Below are positions 1 through 8,539 of a stretch of 50,051 nt of DNA, piece after piece. Location of the stretch: the NCBI GenBank assembly GCA_038230275.1, contig JBBRNO010000033.1, forward strand, positions 1 to 50,051. The letters run 5' to 3'. Each line of letters opens with the position of its first letter. The first letter of the stretch is position 1. Both the position numbers and the translations under genes were made by a program. This stretch comes from JANXXV01 sp038230275 (GTDB lineage: Bacteria; Acidobacteriota; Terriglobia; Bryobacterales; Bryobacteraceae). The notes under the pieces were generated by a model. That model did no database searches. It was given only the letters and a program-made list of their open reading frames with translations, and had not been told where the DNA came from.

Positions 1-1
1 C

Positions 2-454
2 TCCGGATACATTCGGGAGGCCGCCAAGCAAGAGATTCTACAGGTCGTGCGGGTGATGCGGAAGGTGGTGAACATCACCTCCATTGCCGGAACGGATGGC
101 AATCCAGGGCAGGCGGGATATTCTTCCGGGAAGTCCGGCGTGCTCGGGCTGACGCGGACCATGGCGAAGGAGTGGGGCCGCTATAACGTGAACGTGAATG
201 CGGTGGGCTTCGGACTGATTGAGACGCGGCTCACGCAACCGCTGGCGAAGCAGGGCGCGACCATCGAAATGAAAGGCCGCGAGATTCCTGTAGGCGTGCA
301 GCCCGCGGTTCTGGACGCAGTGAAATCGAAATGTCCGTTGGGACGGCTGGGGTCAGTGGAAGAGGCCGCCGGAGCGGTCCTCTTCTTCTGCTCCCCATTG
401 TCCGATTACGTCACCGCGGAGGTGTTGATCTGCGGCGGCGGTCTCCACTTCTAA
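2..454 (+). CDS. Short-chain dehydrogenase/reductase, C-terminal part (5' end outside window)
   Basis: This is the last 150 codons of an NAD(P)-dependent short-chain dehydrogenase of the FabG-like type; the reading frame is open from base 2, so the N-terminal cofactor-binding glycine motif lies outside the window. What is visible is the catalytic core: a serine-containing strand (VVNITSIAG), then the Tyr-x3-Lys pair in GYSSGKSG, the helix GVLGLTRTMAKEWG, and the strand NVNAVGFGLIETRLT typical after the active site. The C-terminus (LGSVEEAAGAVLFFCSPLSDYVTAEVL) is also standard for the family. An acyl-carrier-protein reductase or another ketone/alcohol substrate cannot be distinguished. It ends tail to tail with the cytochrome b gene, the two stop codons sharing three of four bases. 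Confidence 0.9.
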   Translation, partial: SGYIREAAKQEILQVVRVMRKVVNITSIAGTDGNPGQAGYSSGKSGVLGLTRTMAKEWGRYNVNVNAVGFGLIETRLTQPLAKQGATIEMKGREIPVGVQPAVLDAVKSKCPLGRLGSVEEAAGAVLFFCSPLSDYVTAEVLICGGGLHF

Positions 455-2070
455 CCTTGCGGTAGTTCCAGCAAGTACGACACGATGCGATCCAAATCGC
501 GCGATGAAAACTTGTACGATGGCATCGGCGAACCGGGCGACATCTTCTGTGGATCGCGGAAATGCTCCTCAATCCATTCGCGGCTGCGGCGGCCGGCGAC
601 CCCGTTTAGAGACGGTCCCATCTTCTGTCCCGATCCATTCACCTGATGACAGATACCGCACTTCTGGCCCTGGTACACCATGGCGCCTTCCACCGCGAAC
701 GCCGGGGCCGACGCGAGTTCGCTGGCATTCTTCGGGTTCCACTTCAGCAGAAATGCGGCCAGCGCGTTCAATTGCGAGTTGCTCAATTGAATTGCCGGCA
801 TTGACGTTCCGGGCACGCTCTGCTGCGGCTGCTTGAAGTGGGCAATCATCCACGCCGCGGTCTTCTTCGTTGTGGTGCTGGCCAGGTCCGCGCCTAGTTT
901 GTTGCCAGGCGAATGGCAGCTGGCGCAAGCCTCTTTGCGATAGTAACCGATTCCGGCCATCTCCTCCGGTGACAATTGCTGCCAGCCTTCGGGGCCTTCC
1001 TGATCCACCACTGAGACGGTCACCGTGTTCGGGGTGGTCGCAATCGCGGCGGCGGTCAAGCCGCCCCATCCCAGGGCCGCCAGAACCAGAACGCCAATGG
1101 CAGTCGTTCTTTTTCGGACCTTCGTCAAAACGCCGCGGTCGATGAACGGAACGGCAAAGAGGCCCATGATGGCGAGCGTTGGCAGCACGATACTGCCCAC
1201 CACTTCCATCGGTCCGCTAAAGAATTTCAGCGACTGGAACAGGAACAGAAAATACCATTCCGGCCGCGGAATATAGCTTGTGTCTGTCGGGTCCGCCAGC
1301 CTTTCCAGTGGCACCTTGGCGGCAATCGCCAATGTGAACAAAATGGCGAAGGCCACAAAGGTGGCAACCGTGTCTTTAAACACCTGCTCCGGAAAGAAGC
1401 GCTTCTTCGGAGCGGTATCGTCCACCGCGGGCGCCACACCGTGCTTGCGCACCAGGTAGACGTGCAGCGCAATCAGAATCATTGTGGCCGGGGGCAACAA
1501 CAACACATGCAGCGCGTAAAAGCGTGCGAAGGTTACTACTCCGATGCTTCCCTCGCCGCCCAGCAGCCTGGTCAGGTAGGGTCCCATGACCGGGGCCGAA
1601 GCTGCGATTTGCGTCGCTACGACAGTGCCCCAATAGGCTCGGTTATCCCAGGGCAGAAGATATCCCGTTAGGCCGTAAGCCAGCGTGAGCAACAGCAGCA
1701 CCACGCCCACCATCCAGGTGGCTTCTCTGGGTTTCTTGTAGGCGCCGTAGAGAAACACCTGGCACATATGCAGCACCACGACGACCATGATCATACTGGC
1801 GCCCCAATGATGCAGCCCGCGAATCATGCGGCCGCCGGTTATTTCGGTGATGATGTACTTCAAGCTGTTGTAAGCCTCGCCGGGTGTGGGTGCATAATTG
1901 AACGCCAACATGATTCCGGTGAAGGCTTGCGTCATGAAGAGGAAGAGGGCGATGCTGCCGAAGACTTGGTGCCAGCCGCTGGACGCTGGGATGTCTTCAT
2001 AGAGAAAGCTCTTGATGGCCGTCTCTACGCCGGTGCGGTGTTCCAGCCAGTCGATCAATTTCCGGCTCAT
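451..2070 (-). CDS. Cytochrome b with fused subunit IV region and two C-terminal cytochrome c domains
   Basis: This is the membrane core of a quinol-oxidising bc-type complex, 539 residues. The first ~215 residues are the b6-like domain with heme-b histidines in RGLHHWG (87-88), LHMCQ (101) and the pairs near 188 and 203. Residues ~225-345 form the subunit IV-like part, with the quinol-site PEWY motif at 270-273. After the last membrane helix come two c-type heme sites, CASCH (382-386) and CGICH (471-475), each followed by a distal Met-containing loop. The c-domains would sit on the periplasmic side and could replace a separate cytochrome c1. The start overlaps the stop of the Rieske gene by four bases (ATGA), so the two are translationally coupled. 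Fusion of b and multiheme c domains is known in several bacterial phyla; it is not the mitochondrial layout. Confidence 0.93.
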   Translation of the reverse strand: MSRKLIDWLEHRTGVETAIKSFLYEDIPASSGWHQVFGSIALFLFMTQAFTGIMLAFNYAPTPGEAYNSLKYIITEITGGRMIRGLHHWGASMIMVVVVLHMCQVFLYGAYKKPREATWMVGVVLLLLTLAYGLTGYLLPWDNRAYWGTVVATQIAASAPVMGPYLTRLLGGEGSIGVVTFARFYALHVLLLPPATMILIALHVYLVRKHGVAPAVDDTAPKKRFFPEQVFKDTVATFVAFAILFTLAIAAKVPLERLADPTDTSYIPRPEWYFLFLFQSLKFFSGPMEVVGSIVLPTLAIMGLFAVPFIDRGVLTKVRKRTTAIGVLVLAALGWGGLTAAAIATTPNTVTVSVVDQEGPEGWQQLSPEEMAGIGYYRKEACASCHSPGNKLGADLASTTTKKTAAWMIAHFKQPQQSVPGTSMPAIQLSNSQLNALAAFLLKWNPKNASELASAPAFAVEGAMVYQGQKCGICHQVNGSGQKMGPSLNGVAGRRSREWIEEHFRDPQKMSPGSPMPSYKFSSRDLDRIVSYLLELPQG

Positions 2071-2561
2071 ACATTTTCCGGTTTCTGCAAATCGCCAATC
2101 AGCAGCTTTGTGCCCTCAACACGAACCTGGAAGCGGTCCAGCGGTCTGGGCGCAGGCCCGCTTAACACCTTGCCATCCATATCGAATGTGGAAGTGTGGC
2201 ACGGGCAAAGAAAGTTCTTGTTGTTCTCGTCCCAATGGTACGCACACCCCAGATGCGTACACTGCGGTGAGAATGCGACGGCCTGGTTGTCCGCCAGTTT
2301 TACCACCCATGCGGTGGATTTTTCGCTGGTGACTTTCCATCCGTCCACGCGGTTCTTCCGGAACACCACTTCTTCCGGAGCTTTCGGTTGAATTTGGGTT
2401 AGATCGGCTGCGTCTACCCATTGCGTTGCCTTCTTAACTTTCGGCGGAAATAGCAAATAGACTGCGGCCGGAAGCGTCAACGCGGAAGTGATTACCCCCC
2501 AAAGGCCATAGATCATCGCAAGATGAAATCCACGGCGGTCAGGCCCCTGTTGTTCATTCAT
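2067..2561 (-). CDS. Rieske [2Fe-2S] iron-sulfur protein of a bc-type complex
   Basis: The 164-residue protein has one N-terminal membrane anchor (FHLAMIYGLWGVITSALTL), preceded by a basic DRRGF segment resembling the twin-arginine signal of Rieske proteins. It ends in the cluster domain with both ligand boxes, CTHLGC and CPCH. It passes electrons from quinol to cytochrome c, and its partner cytochrome b follows with a 4-base overlap. An in-frame start exists 78 bases upstream, but it would add 26 residues unlike any Rieske leader; ATG at 2561 places the DRRGF segment at the normal distance. No Shine-Dalgarno precedes this ATG; a perfect TATAAT lies six bases upstream instead. The gene starts 65 bases after the glnD stop and probably has its own promoter. 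Confidence 0.92.
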   Translation of the reverse strand: MNEQQGPDRRGFHLAMIYGLWGVITSALTLPAAVYLLFPPKVKKATQWVDAADLTQIQPKAPEEVVFRKNRVDGWKVTSEKSTAWVVKLADNQAVAFSPQCTHLGCAYHWDENNKNFLCPCHTSTFDMDGKVLSGPAPRPLDRFQVRVEGTKLLIGDLQKPENV

Positions 2562-2567
2562 GTCGGT

Positions 2568-2573
2568 ATTATA
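2568..2573 (-). promoter_or_regulatory. TATAAT -10 box six bases before the Rieske start
   Basis: On the minus strand the sequence reads TATAAT, six bases, then the ATG of the Rieske gene. A transcript initiated the usual seven bases or so after this box would begin at the start codon itself. No good TTGACA match lies at the normal spacing (an ATCAGC occupies that place), so the -35 contribution is weak. Confidence 0.45.
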
Positions 2574-2626
2574 AGCCGAGCTGTTTGTGAGCTGATTTGT
2601 CAGGATCGCCGGGATCCGGCGTGCCC

Positions 2627-5098
2627 CTATAGTGCGCACACAGCAAGCAGTTCTTCCCGAAGCGTGACTTGCAAATCGTCGTCCAGCTTCCTGCCGCCCT
2701 TGGACACATAAAAAACATCCAGCGCTTTATGAGCTTCCGTGTCAATCAGCACCACTTCAATGCTGCATCCGGCGGCGGACATGGCGGCGGCCAGATCGTA
2801 CAGCAATCCCGACCGGTCTTCCGCCACAATCTCCACCAGCGTAGCCGTTCGGGATGCTTCCGAATCGAATGCCACCGACGGTTGGGTGAGCGCGGTCTTC
2901 CTGGCCGGCCTGGCGCGGCCCTCCAGCAACTTCTTCACATCTTCCTTGCCCAGGGCCGCTCGCTGCAACACCAGCTTCAGCCGATCCACTTCCATCGGAT
3001 TCAGTTCCAGCGTGCGCATCGGATCGCTGAATGAAAACGTATCCAGAACACTGCCGCGCTTGTTTGTGAAGGCTTCGGCTTTTAAGATCTCCATGCCGAA
3101 GCTGGAAATGGCGCCGGCTAGCGAAGCGAACAGATTTGGCCGGTCGGTGGTGATGATGGTCGCCCGGTAACTGCCCTCGAGTTTTTGCAGGTCGACGGCA
3201 GCGCCCGTATACCGGCTCTTCTCCTCCAGAGCCATATGCTTCAGGACTTCTTCCTGCGTGTGGGTGCGCAAATAGCGCGTCGGGAAGCCTTCCAGAAACC
3301 CGGCGGTCTGCTCAGTGGCTGCTAAATGAATTCGCTCGCTATCCAGTTCGCGCGTCAGTTCCTGGTGTGCCACGACAAACACCCTGCGCAACTGTTCCAC
3401 ACGCCACGGTGTCATTGCATCCGGATTCACCGCGCTGATATCGGCGAAGGTGAGAAGCGTCAGATATTTCAGGCGTTCCACCGTGCCCACACGCAGCGCC
3501 AGTTCCCTCACCGTCGCAGGATCGTTCAAATCGCGCGCGTTCATCACCGCGGAGAGTGCCAGGTGCTGTTCAATTAGAAACAGGCACATCTCCTGATCGG
3601 CGGCCGGCATTTGGATTCGGTCGAAGGCCGTCTTCGCTACCGCGGCGGATACAGCCGCGTGCCCTTCAAATCCATGCCCCTTGCCCACATCGTGAAAGAT
3701 CAGCGCCATCGAAAGCACCGCGGGGTTTTCCAATTCAGACAGCAGTTCCGTGAACCGCCGACGGGCCGGGTCCTTCGATTGCCCCAATGTTTCCAGCGAT
3801 TCCAGTGTGATCAGCGTATGTTCATCCACCGTGTAACGGTGATAGAAATCGCGCACCACCAGGCATTCAATGGCTTCCCATTCCGGGAACAAGGCGTGCA
3901 ACACTCCGGTCTCATGCATCGCGCGGACCGCTTGCGGCGACGCCGGTTCGGCCAGCATTTCCTGCAGCACGGGCCAGACAGGCCGCCGGTCGGCGAAATA
4001 CTGAATTAGATTTGGCAGATTCTCTCTAATTCGCCGCTCGGTATCCAAAGCAAGCTTGATGCCATGGCGCGCCGCGAACCGGAATAGCCGAATAGCGATC
4101 GGCGGGTCCGATTGCAGTTGTTGCGGGAAGCGCAGAAAGGTCCGGTCCCGGTTGACGCTGAACTCGGAGTTGGAAAGCCGGGAGCGCCAATCCCGGAACT
4201 GTTTCATCAGCGAACCTTCAATCAATCCTTCGCCCATTTCCATGTGGCGCAGAGCGGTGCGGTGAATACTGCGTGCATGGCGGAAATACTGGCGCATCCA
4301 TACCGCAGGCTCCGCCGACATCTCTTCCTGCATGTCGAAATTCAATATGTTGCTATCGCGCCCGGCTTTGTAGTGCAGCCGGCATCGAACCTCTGAGAGG
4401 AAGTCCCTGGCGAAACTCAACGGTTGCGCCGATTCGTCTTCTACGCCTCGCAGCTGAGACAGCCAGTGAACCAGATGCAAATCGCGCATGCCACCCGGAG
4501 TCTCTTTGATATTCGGTTCCAGATGGTAGATCGTGTTCTGAAATTTGGCATGGCGCAGCCTGGTCATTTCACACAGACTGGCGATCATCTGATTGCGCTG
4601 CACGCGAAAGAACTTCGGAAGACGCGCCGCCAGCTGCGCGTAGAGCGCCTGGTCGCCCGCCAGGAAGCGCTGGTCCAACAGGCTAACGCTTAGCTCAACG
4701 TTCTTCTGATCGAGTTCGCAGCACTCGGAAATCGTCCGGACCGATTGGCTCACACGCAAGCCGCTGTCCCAAAGCGAACGAAGAAAAGCGGAGAGCGCCT
4801 CGCGGGCGGCGTTCCCCTCGATGGTTTTTTCCACCAGCAGCAGGACGTCGACGTCGGACTGAGGGAAAAGTTCACTCCGTCCAAAGCCGCCCACGGCGAG
4901 CACGGCGACACCTTGCGGCATCACCGTCGCGAGAGACGACTGGTATGACTGGCATACCAGATCGTCCACCATCGTGCTGCGGGTTGAGACTGCCATGCCG
5001 GCGTTGCCGTCTGACAGAAACCGGCTCTTGATCAGATCCGGGCTAGAGTGCGGACTCGCCACGATCTTCGTTTCGGATCCGGATTGCTTCTGCGACAT
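2627..5098 (-). CDS. glnD: GlnD, [protein-PII] uridylyltransferase / uridylyl-removing enzyme
   Basis: This bifunctional nitrogen sensor uridylylates PII when glutamine is low and removes the UMP when glutamine is high. The nucleotidyltransferase signature GGFGRSELFPQSDVD lies at residues 70-84. A central HD domain carries HDVGKGHGFEGH around residue 465, and two ACT domains that sense glutamine fill the last ~190 residues. At 823 residues it is slightly shorter than enterobacterial GlnD. The ATG at 5098 overlaps glnK by 56 bases and has no clear ribosome site; an in-frame ATG at 4996 (MAVSTRS) would remove the overlap and keep all domains, so the start is uncertain. It is third in amtB-glnK-glnD, which places the sensor next to its target PII and that protein's target transporter. 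Confidence 0.93.
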   Translation of the reverse strand: MSQKQSGSETKIVASPHSSPDLIKSRFLSDGNAGMAVSTRSTMVDDLVCQSYQSSLATVMPQGVAVLAVGGFGRSELFPQSDVDVLLLVEKTIEGNAAREALSAFLRSLWDSGLRVSQSVRTISECCELDQKNVELSVSLLDQRFLAGDQALYAQLAARLPKFFRVQRNQMIASLCEMTRLRHAKFQNTIYHLEPNIKETPGGMRDLHLVHWLSQLRGVEDESAQPLSFARDFLSEVRCRLHYKAGRDSNILNFDMQEEMSAEPAVWMRQYFRHARSIHRTALRHMEMGEGLIEGSLMKQFRDWRSRLSNSEFSVNRDRTFLRFPQQLQSDPPIAIRLFRFAARHGIKLALDTERRIRENLPNLIQYFADRRPVWPVLQEMLAEPASPQAVRAMHETGVLHALFPEWEAIECLVVRDFYHRYTVDEHTLITLESLETLGQSKDPARRRFTELLSELENPAVLSMALIFHDVGKGHGFEGHAAVSAAVAKTAFDRIQMPAADQEMCLFLIEQHLALSAVMNARDLNDPATVRELALRVGTVERLKYLTLLTFADISAVNPDAMTPWRVEQLRRVFVVAHQELTRELDSERIHLAATEQTAGFLEGFPTRYLRTHTQEEVLKHMALEEKSRYTGAAVDLQKLEGSYRATIITTDRPNLFASLAGAISSFGMEILKAEAFTNKRGSVLDTFSFSDPMRTLELNPMEVDRLKLVLQRAALGKEDVKKLLEGRARPARKTALTQPSVAFDSEASRTATLVEIVAEDRSGLLYDLAAAMSAAGCSIEVVLIDTEAHKALDVFYVSKGGRKLDDDLQVTLREELLAVCAL

Positions 5099-5381
5099 CG
5101 TATACGAAGATTTTACCGTCTCCGATGTTGCCGGTTCGCGCGGCGCCGGAAAGAGTCCTTATCACTTCTTCCGCACGGGCGGACGGAACAACCAGTTCGA
5201 TCTTCACTTTCGGCAGTAAATCCACGTTGTATTCCTGCCCGCGATAAACTTCCTTGTGACCCTTTTGACGGCCGTGGCCACGAACCTCGGTGATGGTCAT
5301 GCCATCGATTCCGACTGCCTTCAGAGCTTCCTTCACCTCTTCCAACTTGAACGGTTGGATAATCGCTTCAATCTTTTTCAT
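5043..5381 (-). CDS. glnK: Nitrogen regulatory protein PII (GlnK/GlnB)
   Basis: A 112-residue PII trimer subunit. The N-terminus MKKIEAIIQPFKLEEVKEAL is diagnostic, and the T-loop RGQEYNVDLLPK places the modifiable tyrosine at position 51, exactly as in E. coli GlnB. The C-terminal GKIFVYDVAEAIRIRN strand is complete. A strong Shine-Dalgarno (AAAGGGAG) sits before the ATG. Location directly behind amtB argues for the GlnK role: binding and blocking the ammonium channel when nitrogen is plentiful. The Tyr-51 and the downstream glnD make uridylylation control very likely. Confidence 0.96.
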   Translation of the reverse strand: MKKIEAIIQPFKLEEVKEALKAVGIDGMTITEVRGHGRQKGHKEVYRGQEYNVDLLPKVKIELVVPSARAEEVIRTLSGAARTGNIGDGKIFVYDVAEAIRIRNEDRGESAL

Positions 5382-5399
5382 CGTTGCTCCCTTTCCTCT

Positions 5400-6809
5400 T
5401 TAGGATTCGAAATTGTAGCCTTCTTCGCCGTGCATGCTTACGTCAAGACCGATTTGTTCTTCCTTACTATCCAGCCGGAGGCCGACCAGCATGTCACTGA
5501 TCTTTAGTGCGATCAGAGAACCCACAATGGCTAATCCAGCGGCGATAGCGCAACCGATCAACTGATTTACCACCTGCATCCCATTGCCGTCCACCAAGCC
5601 GAGCGCGGCAGGCTGACCAGCGGCGTTCTTCAACGCATCGTTCACTACATTAGTTGCAAAAACACCGGTCAGTATGGCGCCAAGCGTTCCGCCGATCCCA
5701 TGCACGCCAAAGGCGTCGAGCGCGTCATCATATCCAAACTTCTGCTTCACTTTGACGACCATCGTATAGCAAACCACGCCCGCGGCCAGCCCAATCAGCA
5801 ACGCCGGAAATGGCTTTACGAAACCAGATGCGGGGGTGATGGCAACCAGGCCAGCTACCGCGCCGGAAATACCGCCCAGCACACTCATCTTGTGTCCTTG
5901 GATTCGTTCCGCCAGCACCCAGCCGAGTGCTCCCGCGGCGGCGCCGAAATGAGTGGCGACGAATGCGCTTGTGGCCAAAGCCGATGCGCCCAGCGCGCTG
6001 CCCGCGTTGAAGCCGAACCAGCCAACCCACAAAAGGCAAGCTCCGATAAAGCTCAACGTCATGCTGTGCGGCTTCATCTGTTCATTCGGATAGCCATCCC
6101 TCTTGCCCAGATAAATGGCACACACCAGAGCCGAAACTCCAGAGGTGACATGCACCACCGTTCCACCGGCGAAATCGAAAGTGGGAACCGTGCCGCCAAG
6201 ATAGGCGTTGAGAAAGCCGCCCTTTCCCCAAACCATGTGCGCCATTGGAAAATACACTAAAAACATCCAAATCGTAGTAAACAGAATCATCCCGCTGAAG
6301 CGCATTCTTTCCGCGTAGGCGCCCGAAATCAGCGCCGGCGTGATGATCGCGAACATCAACTGGTAAACCATGTAAGTCTGCTGCGGAATGGTTCCGGCGT
6401 AATCCGCGTTCGGCGCCGCTCCCACATTTTCCAGGAACAGATAGCGAAGGTCTCCCAGGAAAGAGCTGCCTTCGCCAAAGGCGAGACTGTAGCCGCAGAT
6501 CGCCCACAATACAGTAACCACACCCATCAGCACGAAACTCTGCATCATTGTTCCGAGAATATTTTTCTTGCGAACAAGCCCTCCATAAAAGAGCGCCAGT
6601 CCCGGTCCTGTCATCATCAGCACCAGCGCGGCGCTCATCAACATCCATGCGTTATCGCCGGCCGATTGCGCGCTTTTCACTGCTGCTTCCAGCGCGGCTA
6701 TCTTCGCATCTGTGCCTTGGGGGATCTGCGCCGCAGCGGTTTGCGCTTGCAGCAGGGCCGATCCGGAGGCCAACAGAAGTCCAACTCTGCTCAAAAGATT
6801 CAAAGTCAT
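5400..6809 (-). CDS. amtB: Ammonium transporter AmtB
   Basis: A 469-residue Amt/Mep/Rh channel with a cleavable-looking N-terminus ending near LLQAQTAAAQ, a short periplasmic stretch, then eleven predicted helices. Family landmarks include ALVLMMTGPGLALFYGGLVR at the first helix, FAGGTVVHVTSG carrying the first pore histidine, and FGVHGIGGTLGAI carrying the second. The C-terminal tail (LVGLRLDSKEEQIGLDVSMHGEEGY) is the conserved segment that PII grips. A GAGGGAAGAG ribosome site precedes the ATG at 6809. It is the first gene of amtB-glnK-glnD; only 18 bases separate it from glnK. It is one of two Amt genes in the window, divergently arranged from the second cluster. Confidence 0.96.
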   Translation of the reverse strand: MTLNLLSRVGLLLASGSALLQAQTAAAQIPQGTDAKIAALEAAVKSAQSAGDNAWMLMSAALVLMMTGPGLALFYGGLVRKKNILGTMMQSFVLMGVVTVLWAICGYSLAFGEGSSFLGDLRYLFLENVGAAPNADYAGTIPQQTYMVYQLMFAIITPALISGAYAERMRFSGMILFTTIWMFLVYFPMAHMVWGKGGFLNAYLGGTVPTFDFAGGTVVHVTSGVSALVCAIYLGKRDGYPNEQMKPHSMTLSFIGACLLWVGWFGFNAGSALGASALATSAFVATHFGAAAGALGWVLAERIQGHKMSVLGGISGAVAGLVAITPASGFVKPFPALLIGLAAGVVCYTMVVKVKQKFGYDDALDAFGVHGIGGTLGAILTGVFATNVVNDALKNAAGQPAALGLVDGNGMQVVNQLIGCAIAAGLAIVGSLIALKISDMLVGLRLDSKEEQIGLDVSMHGEEGYNFES

Positions 6810-7031
6810 TCTCTTCCCTCACAACGTGGTGTATTTGCCCGCTCACAGCTTAGCGTATTTGCGCACGTGGCAAATCTCCTCCAATATGCTACGCGTGCAG
6901 CGGTTTACGGAAGCTAAACCTTTATATCGGGGCCATTGAAATTTTCTATTGGTTTTCCGGATGGACCCGCCGCTACAATTGGGTTGCGTTTCAGAACAAA
7001 TACAAAACTAGACATGGGAGAGTGTATACGC

Positions 7032-8213
7032 ATGCAATACCCGAAGTGTGTTTCCTTAGGTCTGGCCCTGTGGCTAGGCTGCTTGTGCATGGCGCAGACG
7101 CCCGCGCCCGCCCCGGCAGACAAGCCGGCAGCGGCGGCGGATAAGCCAGCGGATGCAACCCCTCCAGCCGCACCGGCGCCGCCCACTTGGTCCGTTGGGC
7201 CAATTGATTTCAGTGGTTTGGTGGATGGCTATTATGCCCTCAACTTCAATCACCCGGCTTCCCGCAACAACGGGCTTTATAACTTTGACGTGAAGGCAAA
7301 CCAGTTCAGTCTGAACATGGCTAAGCTTTCCATGTCGCATACGGCCGACCCCGTCGGCTTCCAGGTCGATTTCGGCTTTGGCCGCGCCTTCGACATCATT
7401 CACGGCGCCGAGCAGGCCCCCAGCATCTTCCGCAATATTGAGCAGGCCTTTGTCAGTTTGAAGCCAAAAGATGCAAAAGGTCTGCAAGTGGATTTCGGTA
7501 AGTTCGTGACCAATGCCGGCGCCGAAGTCATCGAGACGAATGCCAACTGGAACTACTCCCGCTCGCTGCTATTTGCTTGGGCGATTCCTTATTACCACTT
7601 TGGCGTCAGAGCCGCGATGCCGGTTGGCGCTCACTTTAACGGCGGAGTTTCAGTAACCAACGGCTGGAACAATGTGGAAGATAACAATTCCGGCAAGACC
7701 ATTGGCCTATCCGGTAACTTTACTTCGAAAAAAGTAACCTGGTTCAACAACTACTACGTTGGTCCGGAGAAGAACGCGTTCGACGCCGACGGAATCCGTC
7801 AGAAGGGCGTACGGAACCTGTACGACACCACTCTTCTGTTGACGCCGAGCGACAAGGCTAACTTCTACATTAACTACGACTACGGCAACGATAAAAATAC
7901 GCTGAAGGGCAGCAATACGTGGTCGGGAATTGCCTTGGCCGCGCGCTTTGCGCCGAACAGCACTTGGGCGTTTGCTCCACGGTTTGAATACTTCAGTGAC
8001 AAAGACGGCTTCGAAACCGGCGTGGCCCAGAAGGTGAAAGAATTCACCTTGACCGGTGAATACAAGATGGTGGAAGGTTTACTGGCGCGGCTGGAATACC
8101 GCCGCGACTGGTCCGATCAGCCGTTCTTCGATCGCGGCACCGGCATGGCGGTCGCCAAGAACCAGACCACGATTGTCCTTGGCATCGTTGCGTTCTTCGG
8201 GCCCAAACGGTAA
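7032..8213 (+). CDS. Outer-membrane beta-barrel protein, porin-like (BBP2/OmpL-like)
   Basis: The 393-residue product begins with a signal peptide (MQYPKCVSLGLALWLGCLC) and a Pro/Ala-rich linker of about 35 residues. The rest is a barrel domain rich in alternating aromatic strands, such as FSGLVDGYYALNFNHPASRN and FYINYDYGND, ending in the terminal strand IVLGIVAFFGPKR. This matches the putative beta-barrel porin-2 style, common in Acidobacteriota. The start at 7032 is chosen because GGGAGA lies eleven bases upstream and the signal peptide begins there; the longer frame back to 6936 adds no signal. It sits between two ammonium transport clusters and precedes the second Amt gene, so a role in nitrogen-compound passage across the outer membrane is possible (inference only). 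Confidence 0.8.
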   Translation: MQYPKCVSLGLALWLGCLCMAQTPAPAPADKPAAAADKPADATPPAAPAPPTWSVGPIDFSGLVDGYYALNFNHPASRNNGLYNFDVKANQFSLNMAKLSMSHTADPVGFQVDFGFGRAFDIIHGAEQAPSIFRNIEQAFVSLKPKDAKGLQVDFGKFVTNAGAEVIETNANWNYSRSLLFAWAIPYYHFGVRAAMPVGAHFNGGVSVTNGWNNVEDNNSGKTIGLSGNFTSKKVTWFNNYYVGPEKNAFDADGIRQKGVRNLYDTTLLLTPSDKANFYINYDYGNDKNTLKGSNTWSGIALAARFAPNSTWAFAPRFEYFSDKDGFETGVAQKVKEFTLTGEYKMVEGLLARLEYRRDWSDQPFFDRGTGMAVAKNQTTIVLGIVAFFGPKR

Positions 8214-8225
8214 TAAATGTGATCC

Positions 8226-8259
8226 CCGGCGCCAGATCCAAGTTCGAATCTGCCGCCGG
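8226..8259 (+). other. Long imperfect hairpin after the porin gene
   Basis: CCGGCG (8226-8231) and CAGAT (8233-8237) pair with ATCTG (8248-8252) and CGCCGG (8254-8259), with a single C/C mismatch and a 10-base loop. Eleven base pairs make it stable, but no T-run follows, so it is not a classic intrinsic terminator. It may stabilise the porin message or lower read-through into the downstream small ORF and Amt gene. Confidence 0.5.
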
Positions 8260-8346
8260 CTGAGAGTGTGATACCCGTAGTGAAATCCAATGCCTAACCC
8301 CGTCCGTTAGTCCAATCCTTGCATCGATCAAAAAAAGGGAGACCCC

Positions 8347-8529
8347 ATGATTTTAGTAGGTATTCTGGTTACTTTTTTAGGCTTCGTCATCAGCCTCTTG
8401 AGCTTAGGTATGGCTTCGGGGGTCAATAGCCGGATGTTCATGGTGCTGGCTGGTATTGTGGTCAGCCTCGTCGGCATCGTCGGCGTTATCAACAAGGCGT
8501 ATGTGAACAATGCGATCTGGAAGAAATAG
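8347..8529 (+). CDS. Small membrane protein, 60 residues, upstream of second Amt gene
   Basis: The 60-residue product is almost entirely two hydrophobic helices, approximately residues 2-24 (ILVGILVTFLGFVISLLSL) and 30-50 (MFMVLAGIVVSLVGIVGVI), joined by a short Gly/Ser/Asn turn, with a basic tail ending in WKK. A GGGAG ribosome site lies seven bases before the ATG. I recognise no family. It is eleven bases upstream of the chosen start of a 556-residue ammonium transporter, so the two are almost certainly cotranscribed. A small helper or regulator of the transporter is conceivable, but nothing in the sequence proves it. Confidence 0.75.
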   Translation: MILVGILVTFLGFVISLLSLGMASGVNSRMFMVLAGIVVSLVGIVGVINKAYVNNAIWKK

Positions 8530-8539
8530 GACAATGGAC

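Noticed and set aside
6810..7031. Sigma-54 promoter between the divergent ammonium clusters
   Set aside because: No TGGCAC-N5-TTGC match survives inspection on either strand, though nitrogen control would make it attractive.
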